The notes below the pieces were generated by a model. The model was given only the letters and a program-made list of their open reading frames with translations. It was not told the DNA's origin and made no database searches. Positions 23,546 to 31,433 of a stretch of DNA of 34,544 nt are shown in pieces; the stretch's first letter is position 1, and each line of letters starts with the position of its first letter. The translations under genes and the position numbers were made by a program. The DNA comes from JALYQB01 sp035640155 (GTDB lineage Bacteria; Actinomycetota; Actinomycetes; Mycobacteriales; Pseudonocardiaceae). The stretch lies in assembly GCA_035640155.1 (NCBI GenBank), contig DASQWR010000037.1:1-34544 (forward strand), given 5' to 3'.

Positions 23546-24486
23546 TCGCCGACGTGCTGGCACCGTCGATCGTCGACAATGGCATCCGTCCGACGGAAGG
23601 CGATCACCTGGCGGCGCTGGAGTCCGAGGCCGTGCACATCATCCGTGAGGTGGTCGCGGAGTTCGACCACCCGGTGCTGCTGTTCTCCGGAGGCAAGGAC
23701 TCCGCGGTGCTGCTGCACCTCGCTCGCCGCGCGTTCCACCCGGCGCCACTGCCGTTCGGCCTGCTGCACGTCGACACCGGGCACAACTTTCCCGAGGTCA
23801 TCACCTACCGGGACCGGCTCGTCGCGGACCTGGGGCTGCGCCTGGAGGTCGCGCAGGTGCAGCACTGGATCGACGACGGGCGCCTCGCCGAGCGACCCGA
23901 CGGCACCCGCAACCCGCTGCAGACCGTGCCCCTGCTGGACACCATCAACTCCCACGGATTCGACGCGGTGTTCGGTGGCGCCCGCCGCGACGAGGACCGG
24001 GCCCGCGCCAAGGAGCGCATCGTGAGCCTGCGCGACGCCTTCGGCGGCTGGGACCCGCGCCGGCAGCGTCCTGAGCTGTGGAACCTCTACAACGGCCGGC
24101 ACACCGCGGGCGAGCACGTGCGGGTGTTCCCGCTGTCGAACTGGACCGAGCTTGACGTCTGGCACTACATCGCCCGGCGCGAGGTGCCGGTACCCGGCAT
24201 CTACTACGCCCATCAGCGCGAGGTCTTCGCCCGCGACGGCATGTGGCTCACCGCCGGGGAGTGGGGTGGCCCGCGGCGCGGCGAGGAGATCGTCACGAAG
24301 TCGGTGCGCTTCCGAACCGTCGGCGACGCGTCCTGCACCGGCGCGGTGGAGTCCACCGCCTCGACCATCGAGGCCGTCCTCGCCGAGGTCACCGCCAGCC
24401 GGCTCACCGAGCGCGGCGCCACCCGCGCCGACGACCGGCTGTCCGCGGCCGCCATGGAGGACCGCAAGCGGGAGGGCTACTTCTGA
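23542..24486 (+). CDS. cysD: Sulfate adenylyltransferase subunit 2
   Basis: This 314-residue catalytic subunit of the CysDN ATP sulfurylase makes APS from sulfate and ATP. It has the PP-loop LLFSGGKDSAVLLHLA (residues 44-59), DTGHNFPEV, GGARRDEDRARAKERI, VRVFPLSNWTELDVWHYI and the C-terminal REGYF. The GTG start at 23542 overlaps the cysC stop by 4 bases. The end of the gene is duplicated in the spacer to cysN. Confidence 0.96.
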   Translation: MIADVLAPSIVDNGIRPTEGDHLAALESEAVHIIREVVAEFDHPVLLFSGGKDSAVLLHLARRAFHPAPLPFGLLHVDTGHNFPEVITYRDRLVADLGLRLEVAQVQHWIDDGRLAERPDGTRNPLQTVPLLDTINSHGFDAVFGGARRDEDRARAKERIVSLRDAFGGWDPRRQRPELWNLYNGRHTAGEHVRVFPLSNWTELDVWHYIARREVPVPGIYYAHQREVFARDGMWLTAGEWGGPRRGEEIVTKSVRFRTVGDASCTGAVESTASTIEAVLAEVTASRLTERGATRADDRLSAAAMEDRKREGYF

Positions 24487-24510
24487 TGACAGGCCCATTC
24501 TGATGACGGG
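24481..24510 (+). repeat. Tandem duplication at the cysD/cysN junction
   Basis: The sequence TTCTGATGACAGG at 24481-24493 recurs as TTCTGATGACGGG at 24498-24510, with one difference, in a 17-base tandem unit. Each copy contains a TGATG stop-start overlap. The first ATG opens a five-codon mini-ORF (MTGPF) that ends exactly at the second TGATG, where cysN really starts. Confidence 0.7.
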
Positions 24511-25771
24511 TGCTGCCTCGTCCCTGCTCCGGCTCACCACGGCCGGTTCGGTCGACGACGGCAAGTCCACCCTGGTCGGACGGTTGCTGCACGACACCTC
24601 CTCCATCCTCGCCGACCAGCTCGACGCGGTGACCCGCGTCACCCTGGAGCGGGGCGGTGCCGCCGGTGCACAGCCCGATTTGGCGCTGCTCACCGACGGG
24701 TTGCGTGCCGAGCGCGAGCAGGGCATCACGATCGACGTGGCCTACCGCTACTTCGCGACACCGTCGCGCAAGTTCATCCTCGCCGACTGTCCCGGCCACG
24801 TGCAGTACACCCGCAACACGGTCACCGGGGCGTCCACCGCGGAGTTGGCGGTGGTGCTGGTCGACGCCCGCAACGGGGTGCTGGAGCAGACCCGGCGGCA
24901 CCTGGCCGTCGCGGCGTTCCTGCGGGTGCCGCACGTGGTGCTCGCGGTGAACAAGATGGACCTGGTCGACTTCGACGAGGCGGCCTTCCGCCGCATCGAG
25001 TCCGACTTCGCGACCGCGGCGGCCGCGCTGGGCGTGCCCGATGTGGTGTCCGTGCCGGTGTCGGCGCTGCAGGGGGACAACGTCGCCGCCCGAAGCGAGC
25101 GCACCCGCTGGTACACCGGGCCGACGCTGCTCGAACACCTGGAGACGGTGCCCACCGGGCGGGAGGCCGTCGAGGAGCCGATGCGCTTCCCGGTGCAGCT
25201 GGTGATCCGCCCGCGGACGCCGCAGTTTCCCGACTACCGCGGCCTCGCCGGCCGCGTCGCCTCCGGGGTGCTGACGGTGGACGACGAGGTGGTCGCACTG
25301 CCATCGGGTGCCCGGTCCACCGTCACTCGAATCGACACCCCGGACGGCCCGGTCACGCAGGCAACCGCCGGCGAGTCAGTCACCGTGCTGCTCGCCGACG
25401 AGCTGGACGCCGGGCGCGGCGAGGTGCTGGCCCGCCCGGAGCAGGCACCCCGGGTGGTCACCGAGCTCGACGCGGACCTGTGCTGGCTCGCCGACCGCCC
25501 GCTGCGCCCCGGCGCGCGGGTGCTCGTCAAGCACGGGACCCGCACCGTGCGGGCGATTGTCAGCGCACTCACCGGCACCCTGGACCTGGACACGCTCGGG
25601 CACGGCTCGCCGCCGGAGGCGCTGGAGCTCAACGACATCGGCGGCGCCCGGATCCGGCTAGCCGAGCCGCTGGCCGTCGACCGCTACGCCACCGACCGGC
25701 ACACCGGCGGGTTCCTGGTGATCGACGTGGGAGACGGCAACACCCTCGCCGCGGGTCTGGTCACCGGATGA
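24503..25771 (+). CDS. cysN: Sulfate adenylyltransferase subunit 1 (GTPase)
   Basis: This 422-residue GTP-hydrolysing subunit of ATP sulfurylase is related to EF-Tu. It has G1 GSVDDGKST (residues 15-23), G2 region QGITIDVAYRYF, G3 DCPGH, G4 NKMD, G5 SAL, and two C-terminal beta-barrel domains (FPVQLVIRP, DYRGLAGRVASG). It lacks a fused APS kinase domain, consistent with the separate cysC. The ATG at 24503 is the second of two tandem stop-start sites. The cbiX gene overlaps its stop by 4 bases. Confidence 0.95.
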   Translation: MTGAASSLLRLTTAGSVDDGKSTLVGRLLHDTSSILADQLDAVTRVTLERGGAAGAQPDLALLTDGLRAEREQGITIDVAYRYFATPSRKFILADCPGHVQYTRNTVTGASTAELAVVLVDARNGVLEQTRRHLAVAAFLRVPHVVLAVNKMDLVDFDEAAFRRIESDFATAAAALGVPDVVSVPVSALQGDNVAARSERTRWYTGPTLLEHLETVPTGREAVEEPMRFPVQLVIRPRTPQFPDYRGLAGRVASGVLTVDDEVVALPSGARSTVTRIDTPDGPVTQATAGESVTVLLADELDAGRGEVLARPEQAPRVVTELDADLCWLADRPLRPGARVLVKHGTRTVRAIVSALTGTLDLDTLGHGSPPEALELNDIGGARIRLAEPLAVDRYATDRHTGGFLVIDVGDGNTLAAGLVTG

Positions 25772-26508
25772 GACCGGTCCGCCAGGACACCCCGGCACTG
25801 GTCGCGGTGGCGCACGGCAGCCGAGATCCCCGCTCCGCTGCCACGATCGCGGCGCTGGTCGATCGGGTGCGGTGGCTGCGGCCCGACCTCGATGTCCGGC
25901 TCGCCTTCCTGGACCTGTGCGCACCCCGGCTGGAGGCCGTGCTCGCCACGGTTTCCCGTGCGGTGGTGGTGCCGCTGCTGCTGGGCCGGGCCTTCCACGC
26001 CGACGTTGATGTGCCCGGCGCGGTGGCGCGCGCCGCGGCGGCCCGCCCTGGGCTGGAGGTCTCCATCGCTGAGGTGCTGGGTCCCGACCCGCGGCTGGAG
26101 GCCGCGGCGATGCGCCAGCTGGCCGAGGTCGGGATATCGCCGGGCGACTCGGGGGTCGGGGTGGCGCTCGCCGCCGCCGGCTCTCAGCAGGCCCAGGCCA
26201 ACGCCGACGTGGCTGCCGTGGCCCGCCGGCTCATGCAGCGCACTGGCTGGCAGGTGATCCCGGCCTTCGCTTGCGCCGCCCGGCCAACCGTTTCCGACGC
26301 GATCGCCACCCTGCACGCCGCAGGCGCCCGCCGCATCGCGATCGCTTCCTGGTTCCTCGCCCCCGGCCTGCTCCCCGACAAAGTCCTCCACCAGGCCCCC
26401 AACAGCGCATTGCTCGCTGCCCCACTGGGTGCTGACTCCGCGGTGATCGAGATCATCGCCGATCGGTACCAGGCTGCCGCCGGAGCCATCGCGAGCCGCT
26501 CGGCCTGA
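25768..26508 (+). CDS. Sirohydrochlorin chelatase (CbiX/SirB family)
   Basis: This 246-residue protein has the N-terminal HGSRDPRSAATI motif, a second His in LLLGRAFHADVDVPG, and a second, partly degenerate repeat of the chelatase fold (ALAAAGSQQAQANADV, FLAPGLLPDKV). It should insert Fe2+ into sirohydrochlorin to make siroheme for the sulfite reductase of the same operon, as with Rv2393 (Che1). Cobalt insertion for cobalamin cannot be excluded, but the operon points to siroheme. The ATG overlaps the cysN stop (ATGA). It is the last gene of the operon; 150 bases separate it from the convergent permease gene. Confidence 0.92.
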   Translation: MRPVRQDTPALVAVAHGSRDPRSAATIAALVDRVRWLRPDLDVRLAFLDLCAPRLEAVLATVSRAVVVPLLLGRAFHADVDVPGAVARAAAARPGLEVSIAEVLGPDPRLEAAAMRQLAEVGISPGDSGVGVALAAAGSQQAQANADVAAVARRLMQRTGWQVIPAFACAARPTVSDAIATLHAAGARRIAIASWFLAPGLLPDKVLHQAPNSALLAAPLGADSAVIEIIADRYQAAAGAIASRSA

Positions 26509-26660
26509 TCCCGGCCTGTCCGCTTCCGGCATGTGTGTTGCGCTCGCGTGCCCGGTGGGACCGATCCCGCATGACCTTGCTGACGATCTCCTGACACGGG
26601 CACACGATGGCAACCGCGATGCACTGAGCCGCCCCCAGCATCGACTATGCGGTCGGACCG

Positions 26661-27574
26661 CTACGACGAGGCGGCCGTCTCGGTGTCCGCCGCGGCCAGC
26701 GCGGCCGCCTCGGCCCGGTCCCGGCGCAGCGACCGCACCGCGGCGGCCAGCGCCAGCATCCACACCGCCGCCAGCATCAGGTGGACGGAGAGCAGTACCG
26801 CTCCGGAGACCCCGACGCCGGCCAGCAGTGTGCCGATGTTGGTCAGCACGATCATGCCGCCGGCCGCGGTGCCCAGCAGCCGGGCTGGCATCGCCCGCAC
26901 CAGCCATGCCGCGAACGGCGCGGCGACGACCCCGCCGGCGAGCAGCCCGGCGACGGCCAGCCAGGAGATTTCCTCATCGGACAGCGCGAGGAGGAAACCG
27001 AGGCTCGCCGCCACCGCGACGACGAACTCCGCGGTGTTCACCGACCCGACGACCTTGCGCGGGACAGCTTGCCGCTGGAGAGCAGCGACGACGTGGCCAC
27101 CGGACCCCAGCCACCACCGCCGATCGCATCGACGAAACCCGCGACCAGCCCGACCGGCGCGAGGAAGCGCGAGCTCGGCCGCCCGGGCCGGACCACCGTG
27201 GCCGCGACCGCCCGGAAGCTGAACCGCGCGAGCACGTAGCCGCCCAGCAGCACGAGCACCACGGCCACCCAGGGGGCGGCGACGTCGGCGGACAGCGACG
27301 AGAGCAGGAAGGCTCCAAGCAACGCGCCGAGCGCCCCGGGCAGCGCGATCCGGGTCACCACCGGCCAGTCCACATTGCCGAACTTGGTGTGCGCCGCGCC
27401 AGAGGCCAGCGCCGTGCCAACCTTGGCGAAGTGCACCGCGGCCGACGCGGCGGCGGGCGCGGTGCCGACCGCGAGCAGGACCGTGGTGGCCGTCACGCCG
27501 TAGCCCATGTCCAGGGTGCCGTCGACCATCTGGGCCAGCACACCGCCCAGCGCGAAGATCACGAAGATGGACAT
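26661..27574 (-). pseudogene. TauE/SafE (TSUP) sulfur-compound permease, one frameshift
   Basis: Two frames make a full 300-residue, eight-helix TSUP permease. The 5' part has the start MSIFVIFALGGVLAQMVDGTLDMGYGV and GFVDAIGGGGWGPVATSSLLSSGK. The 3' part resumes as PRKVVGSVNTAEFVVAVAASLGF and GLLAGGVVAAPFAAWLV. Both family repeats, DGTLDMGYG and GGGGWGP, are intact. The break is one missing G in the run at 27061-27063. TSUP proteins move sulfite, sulfonates or related anions. The convergent sulfur operon and a cysteine leader peptide upstream tie it to sulfur metabolism. A G-run sequencing error is quite possible. Confidence 0.82.
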
Positions 27575-27638
27575 GCCGTCCTCGTCGGTAGGGCCGGCCG
27601 CGGAACGCGGTGGCTCGGTGGAACGAACGGGGCGTCGG

Positions 27639-27696
27639 CCTGCTACCGATGATGATCACCACGGACGATCGTCCTGATGAAAGCGGAGGTAGCAGG
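27639..27696 (-). promoter_or_regulatory. Attenuator-like stem between leader peptide and permease gene
   Basis: CCTGCTACC (27639-27647) and GGTAGCAGG (27688-27696) form a perfect 9-bp stem. The second arm ends at the base before the leader stop codon at 27697-27699. Inside lies the 12-base palindrome GGACGATCGTCC (27663-27674) flanked by ATCA/TGAT pairs. A ribosome at the leader stop would cover one arm. This is consistent with ribosome-controlled folding. Confidence 0.55.
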
Positions 27697-27780
27697 TCAG
27701 TGGTGGGACCGACACGAGGAGGATGCGACCCGGAGCAGGTCGACGTGCAGCCGCTGCACCAGGGGGACGCTCGGGGTCAT
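27697..27780 (-). CDS. Second cysteine leader peptide, upstream of the permease gene
   Basis: This 27-residue peptide contains LVQRLHVDLLRVASSSC and ends in RSHH. It fits the same sulfur-leader pattern (R-x-H-V-D-L-x-R-V-A-S-x-x-C) as the peptide at 20236, although the two share no DNA context. The ATG at 27780 has no ribosome binding site, and no good -10 was found. The Cys codon is five codons before the TGA. It lies 122 bases before the permease start with the stem at 27639-27696 between them. I infer cysteine-dependent attenuation of the permease. Confidence 0.68.
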   Translation of the reverse strand: MTPSVPLVQRLHVDLLRVASSSCRSHH

Positions 27781-27817
27781 GGTGACCGATCGTCCCAGAC
27801 CTCGGTTCGAGCCACTA

Positions 27818-28072
27818 TCAGCTACCACATGATCGGCAGCACGATCGGAGCCGGACGGCTCTCTGGGCCAGGACCAGTGGTGATCGCTGCTCACCGGCTT
27901 TGGGGTCGACCGCCCACATCCCCTCGGTTCGCCACAGCAGATGACGCAGACGTAACCCGATTCCCGCGACTGCCGTCACCGGAAGTTCCTCAAGACGGTT
28001 GACCATTCCGTCGGCGTGCTCGGGGTCGAGGCGTGGCAGCAGGGCACCGCGGGGAGACATCACCCATCGCAC
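27818..28072 (-). CDS. Unknown small protein, third of three coupled small genes
   Basis: This 84-residue frame starts SPRGALLPRLDPEHADGMVNRLEELPVTAVAGIGLRLRHLLW after a short basic leader. This part has normal codon use. The last 25 residues (with LRSCCRSCGS) look less natural, so the gene may be truncated or read wrongly there. The GTG at 28072 overlaps the upstream stop in GTGCGATGGGTGA, suggesting coupling. No family was recognised. Confidence 0.42.
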   Translation of the reverse strand: MRWVMSPRGALLPRLDPEHADGMVNRLEELPVTAVAGIGLRLRHLLWRTEGMWAVDPKAGEQRSPLVLAQRAVRLRSCCRSCGS

Positions 28073-28311
28073 AAGGACCTGGTCACCGGGGGCTGCTGTC
28101 CCTTCCGGTGGGGGACCGGGGTCGGGGGCGCCACGACGGTGACGTCGTTGGCGGTCATCGTCCGCCAGATGCCGTTGTCGAATCGCACCGGAAAGGTGCC
28201 GTCCGAGTACTGCGGCTCGTAGGGCTGCACCACCCCGCCGAGGGGCTCTCCGTCGCGCTGGAGGCTCACCCTGGTCCCGGCCTCCAGCAACGGCCGCCGC
28301 GGCCGGTTCAC
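28060..28311 (-). CDS. Unknown small beta-rich protein, second of three coupled small genes
   Basis: This 83-residue protein has a core GTRVSLQRDGEPLGGVVQPYE followed by DGTFPVRFDNGIWRTMTANDVTVV. This alternation of strands and turns suggests a small SH3-like or Tudor-like barrel of about 50 residues. The GTG start follows GGGGGTGA and overlaps the previous small ORF by 4 bases (GTGA). The following gene overlaps it by 13 bases. It lies downstream of an XRE-TPR regulator on the same strand. Function is unknown, and the barrel idea is only inferred from the residue pattern. Confidence 0.55.
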   Translation of the reverse strand: MNRPRRPLLEAGTRVSLQRDGEPLGGVVQPYEPQYSDGTFPVRFDNGIWRTMTANDVTVVAPPTPVPHRKGQQPPVTRSLCDG

Positions 28312-28439
28312 CGGGTCACCCCCAGGCTGCAGTGCCGACCACCGCAGCGGCGGTGCCGACGGGCGTCGCGGTCCGCGACGCCCGGCACAACGGCGGCCAG
28401 CACAGTGAGCAGGACAGAACGAGCCAGCACGGCGATCAT
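28308..28439 (-). CDS. Possible secreted or membrane micropeptide, first of three coupled small genes
   Basis: This 43-codon frame begins MIAVLARSVLLTVLAAVVPG, a signal-like or membrane segment, and then a basic His/Cys-containing tail (RRHRRCGGRHC). Its TGA overlaps the GTG of the next gene. An in-frame GTG at 28451 is an alternative start. It begins 72 bases after the XRE regulator stop. The overlap and the hydrophobic start are the only evidence. Confidence 0.35.
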   Translation of the reverse strand: MIAVLARSVLLTVLAAVVPGVADRDARRHRRCGGRHCSLGVTR

Positions 28440-28511
28440 CACGACGTCCACCGTGGCGGGCGGCCCCCTGCGGTCGTCGCCTGCCTGGCAACTCCTACGG
28501 GCAAGCAGTGC

Positions 28512-29717
28512 CTAGACCGCGATCCCGATCCGGTACGCCATACCGCGCAGCTCCCGGCCACCGGCGTCACGGCGGGCCCGACGCAGCAGGTCGGTCACCG
28601 CCTCACGTACATAAGGGTTGGTGCGGGTGCGCTGCGGTGCGAGCACCTCAGCGCGGCGCAGCGCCTCCACGGCGTCGGCCTCCCGGCCCCGGATGGTGGC
28701 CAACCCGCGACCGACATCGCCGTAGAAGCTCGCCTGCCGGCCGGCCGAGGGAATCGCGTCCACGTCGACCTCACGGGCCAGCTCGGCCACCCGGCCGGGC
28801 TCACCCAGCTCCAGGACCAGCGCGACCCGCCACACCCCGACATTGCGGGGGCCGAAGTACAAACCGGCGAACGTGCCGTCCCCGGTGCGTCCGGCTACCT
28901 CGGCGGCCTCCGCAAGATGCGCGCGGGCGCCGTCGGTGCGCCCGGTCACCGCGGACTGCAGCGAAGCGGACAGGTGCAGCATTCCGTAGACCTGCCCGCC
29001 AGGCCCGTCGTCAGCCACCAGTTCCTCAGCGGCGCGCTCGGCGATGCCCAGTCCGCGCTCCCGGGCTCGCAGCCCCACCACGGCGTGCGCGCGCACAAAG
29101 GCCGCCAACGCGCCCCACACCGGATCACCGAGAGCCTGCGCGGTGCGGTGCAGGTGCCCGGCCACCGCCCACGCCAGGTCACCGTGACCGAGATCCTTCG
29201 AGAGGTAAAACGCCGCGTGCAGGGTGTGCCCAAGCAGCTCCCGCACCTCGCCGGTCGGCTCGACCTCCGCCAAGGCATGCAGCTCACCGAGCAGCCCCGG
29301 GACGGTCTCGCCCAACGTCGCGTAGTCGCAGCCGGCAGCCGCCGCGTTGACCGCGGCCACCTCGGGGCGTAACGCGACCAGCGACCGTGGCGGCACCTCG
29401 GTCACCGGTACACCCAGCTCGATGTCGCGCAGCACCGCCCGCAGCATCGGCACCGCACAATGCCCAACCGCCTCGGTCTCATTGCCCGGTGGGTAGGGCT
29501 GTCCCGTGAGCTCCGACGGCGCGACCTGAAGCGCCTGCGCGAGGGACTCCAGAGTCGCCCGGCGCTGCACGGGCCGCTCACCGCGTTCGATCCGCGACAG
29601 ATACGCCTTCGACAGCCCAGCCAGCTCCGCGGTGACCGTCAGCGACAGCCCACGCCAGCTACGGATCTCACGCAGGCGACGCCCGATCACATTGTCCGTC
29701 TCACCGGGTGTAAGCAC
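28512..29717 (-). CDS. XRE-family regulator with TPR-like domain
   Basis: This 401-residue regulator has an N-terminal helix-turn-helix (IGRRLREIRSWRGLSLTVTAELAGLSKAYLSRIERGERPVQRRATLESLAQAL). About 300 residues of helical repeats follow (LLGELHALAEVE, AFYLSKDLGHGDLAWAVAGHLHRTAQALGD, DGARAHLAEAAEVAGRTGD). This layout is typical of peptide- or ligand-sensing actinobacterial XRE-TPR proteins. The GTG at 29717 is chosen because GGGAGG is 8 bases upstream; a GTG at 29726 would be too close to it. It is divergent from an enoyl-CoA hydratase with an inverted repeat between them, and precedes three small unknown genes. Confidence 0.88.
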   Translation of the reverse strand: MLTPGETDNVIGRRLREIRSWRGLSLTVTAELAGLSKAYLSRIERGERPVQRRATLESLAQALQVAPSELTGQPYPPGNETEAVGHCAVPMLRAVLRDIELGVPVTEVPPRSLVALRPEVAAVNAAAAGCDYATLGETVPGLLGELHALAEVEPTGEVRELLGHTLHAAFYLSKDLGHGDLAWAVAGHLHRTAQALGDPVWGALAAFVRAHAVVGLRARERGLGIAERAAEELVADDGPGGQVYGMLHLSASLQSAVTGRTDGARAHLAEAAEVAGRTGDGTFAGLYFGPRNVGVWRVALVLELGEPGRVAELAREVDVDAIPSAGRQASFYGDVGRGLATIRGREADAVEALRRAEVLAPQRTRTNPYVREAVTDLLRRARRDAGGRELRGMAYRIGIAV

Positions 29718-29767
29718 CGTGCACACCTCCCACCTCGCCGGCCCCGCGTAAGATCTTCCGCCCCACC

Positions 29768-29798
29768 ACCGTACCGACGGTCAGCCCCGCCGCTGACC
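29768..29798. promoter_or_regulatory. Candidate operator between XRE regulator and enoyl-CoA hydratase
   Basis: Two perfect inverted repeats overlap here: ACCGT-N4-ACGGT (29768-29781) and GGTCAGC-N6-GCTGACC (29779-29798). They lie 50 to 80 bases from both divergent starts. They are plausible binding sites for the XRE regulator or another dimeric repressor. Confidence 0.4.
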
Positions 29799-29855
29799 AC
29801 ACGCAGCGCCTGCCCGTGCCGGGGAAATGCGGCCCGCCATCAGTACGGTCGACGC

Positions 29856-30647
29856 ATGCCCCCGGGAAGCGAGCTCGTGCACCTGACTGTCGAGGCCGGG
29901 ATCGCGACGATCACCCTGGACTCCCCCGCCAACCGCAACGCGCTCTCCGCGCAGCTCCGTGCCGAGTTGCTCGACACGCTGCAGAGTACGGAGGAGGACG
30001 CCGTTGTCCGGGTGGTGGTGCTGACCCACACGGGGCCGGTGTTCTGTTCCGGAATGGACCTGCGCGAGTCGCGCGATGCCGACATGAAGACCCAGGGCGT
30101 CAAGGAGCTTCCGCGCATCCTCGAGGCGATCTGCACCCACCCCAAGCCGATCGTCGCGCGCCTCGCCGGTCCCGCTTGGGCCGGCGGGGTGGGCATGGTG
30201 GCGGCCGCGGACATCGCGATCGCCGTCGAGGAGGCCACGTTCGCGTTTCCCGAGGTCCGGATCGGCATCGTTCCCGCGGTGATCTCGGTGACGGTGCTCC
30301 CGCGGCTGCTGCCCCGCGCCACGCACGAGCTCTTCCTCACCGGGGAGACGTTCGACGCCCGGCGGGCGGCCGCGGTCGGGCTGCTCAACGCCACCGTGCC
30401 CGCCGCTGAGCTCGACGCCGAGGTCGCCCGCTACACCGCGATGCTCACGAAGGGCGCCCCGGAGGCGCTCGCCCTGACCAAGCAGATACTGCGGCGCGCT
30501 CCGGCCCCCACGATGGCCGAGGACTTCGCCGCGATGCTGGAGATCTCAGCCTTGCAGTTCGCCTCCGACGAGGGTCAGGAGGGCATCCGGGCGTTCGCCG
30601 AGAAACGGCCCCCGTCCTGGCTTCCCACCGAGGGGCGACCCGTCTGA
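29856..30647 (+). CDS. Enoyl-CoA hydratase/isomerase (crotonase) family protein
   Basis: This 263-residue crotonase-fold protein has an oxyanion-hole segment FCSGMDLRES and the second NH donor in ARLAGPAWAGGVGMVAAADIAIAVE. The ATFAFPEVRIGIVPAVIS block and C-terminal helices (ALALTKQILRRAP) follow. The usual catalytic Glu pair is not clear from this reading, so the exact reaction is open: hydratase in fatty acid degradation, or another acyl-CoA reaction. A TACGGT at 29844-29849 is 6 bases before the ATG at 29856, so the message is probably leaderless. Confidence 0.88.
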   Translation: MPPGSELVHLTVEAGIATITLDSPANRNALSAQLRAELLDTLQSTEEDAVVRVVVLTHTGPVFCSGMDLRESRDADMKTQGVKELPRILEAICTHPKPIVARLAGPAWAGGVGMVAAADIAIAVEEATFAFPEVRIGIVPAVISVTVLPRLLPRATHELFLTGETFDARRAAAVGLLNATVPAAELDAEVARYTAMLTKGAPEALALTKQILRRAPAPTMAEDFAAMLEISALQFASDEGQEGIRAFAEKRPPSWLPTEGRPV

Positions 30648-30653
30648 CCTGGC

Positions 30654-31433
30654 TCAGGGCAGGCCCGGCAGGCGCTCGGGCAGCATCGGCTCCGTCGCGT
30701 CCGTCACCGGCTGCACGGCGCTGATCGTCACGTACCCCTCCGCCAGAGCCGCGGCGTCGGTGCCGGGTTCGACGTCGCCCTCGACCTCGGTCGGCACCCG
30801 GCGAAGCCCCGACTCCCCCGACTCCCCCTGCTGCTCGATGCGGCTCTGCACGGTCCCGAACCGCGCGAGCCGGGTGGCGCGCAGGCTGCCGAGACGGTCG
30901 CGCGGCAGATCGGGCACGTTCACGTTGAGCACGCTGCCCGGCGGCGTGTCCAGCAGCAGCGGGAGCACCACGGAGAGCACGGCCGTCGCACTGTCCCACT
31001 GCGGCGGCCGCTGGGGGTCGGGACCCACGGCGAGGGAGACCGCCATCGCCCGCGCGTCGTGCAAGGCCCCGGTCAGCGCCGCGCCGACGGTGCCCGAGTG
31101 CAGGATCGCTCGGCCGAGGTTGGCGCCGAGGTTGACCCCCGAGAGCACCACCTCCGGCACCGCGCCGAAGGCGCCGTCCGTGGCGGCGAGCGCGATGAAC
31201 CCCGGGTGCGCCGCCACCGCATAGGCGTCCACCCCGTCGAGGTCCGGCAGCGCGCGCCGCTCCACGAGAACCCCGCCGCTGCCCTCGGTGGCCGCCAGCC
31301 CGGCACCGGTCCCGCTCGCCTCCTCCAGCGGTGCTGCCACCACGACGTCCAGCCCCGCCGCCACCGCGGCAAGGGCCAGCACCACGAGGCCGTCCGAGTC
31401 GATGCCGTCGTCGTTGGTGACCAGGGTCCGCAC
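30654..31433 (-). CDS. surE: 5'/3'-nucleotidase SurE
   Basis: This 259-residue metal-dependent nucleoside monophosphatase has the N-terminal metal site TNDDGIDSDGL, SGVNLGANLGRAILHSGTVGAA, and NVNVPDLP. SurE removes phosphate from 5' and 3' nucleotides and acts in stress survival. The GTG at 31433 follows GAGGAGGGGA. It converges with the enoyl-CoA hydratase with 6 bases between stops. Upstream sequence consists of gene remnants, so its promoter lies in recombined DNA. Confidence 0.9.
   Translation of the reverse strand: MRTLVTNDDGIDSDGLVVLALAAVAAGLDVVVAAPLEEASGTGAGLAATEGSGGVLVERRALPDLDGVDAYAVAAHPGFIALAATDGAFGAVPEVVLSGVNLGANLGRAILHSGTVGAALTGALHDARAMAVSLAVGPDPQRPPQWDSATAVLSVVLPLLLDTPPGSVLNVNVPDLPRDRLGSLRATRLARFGTVQSRIEQQGESGESGLRRVPTEVEGDVEPGTDAAALAEGYVTISAVQPVTDATEPMLPERLPGLP

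Noticed and set aside
27795..27830. tRNA-like T-loop (GGTTCGAGCC) followed by CCA
   Set aside because: The bases after the loop do not pair with those before it, and no anticodon or D arm could be folded around it.
28512..29350. Rightward open frames opposite the XRE regulator
   Set aside because: Translations are Arg/Pro/Gly-rich shadows; the leftward frame has a clear helix-turn-helix and helical repeats.
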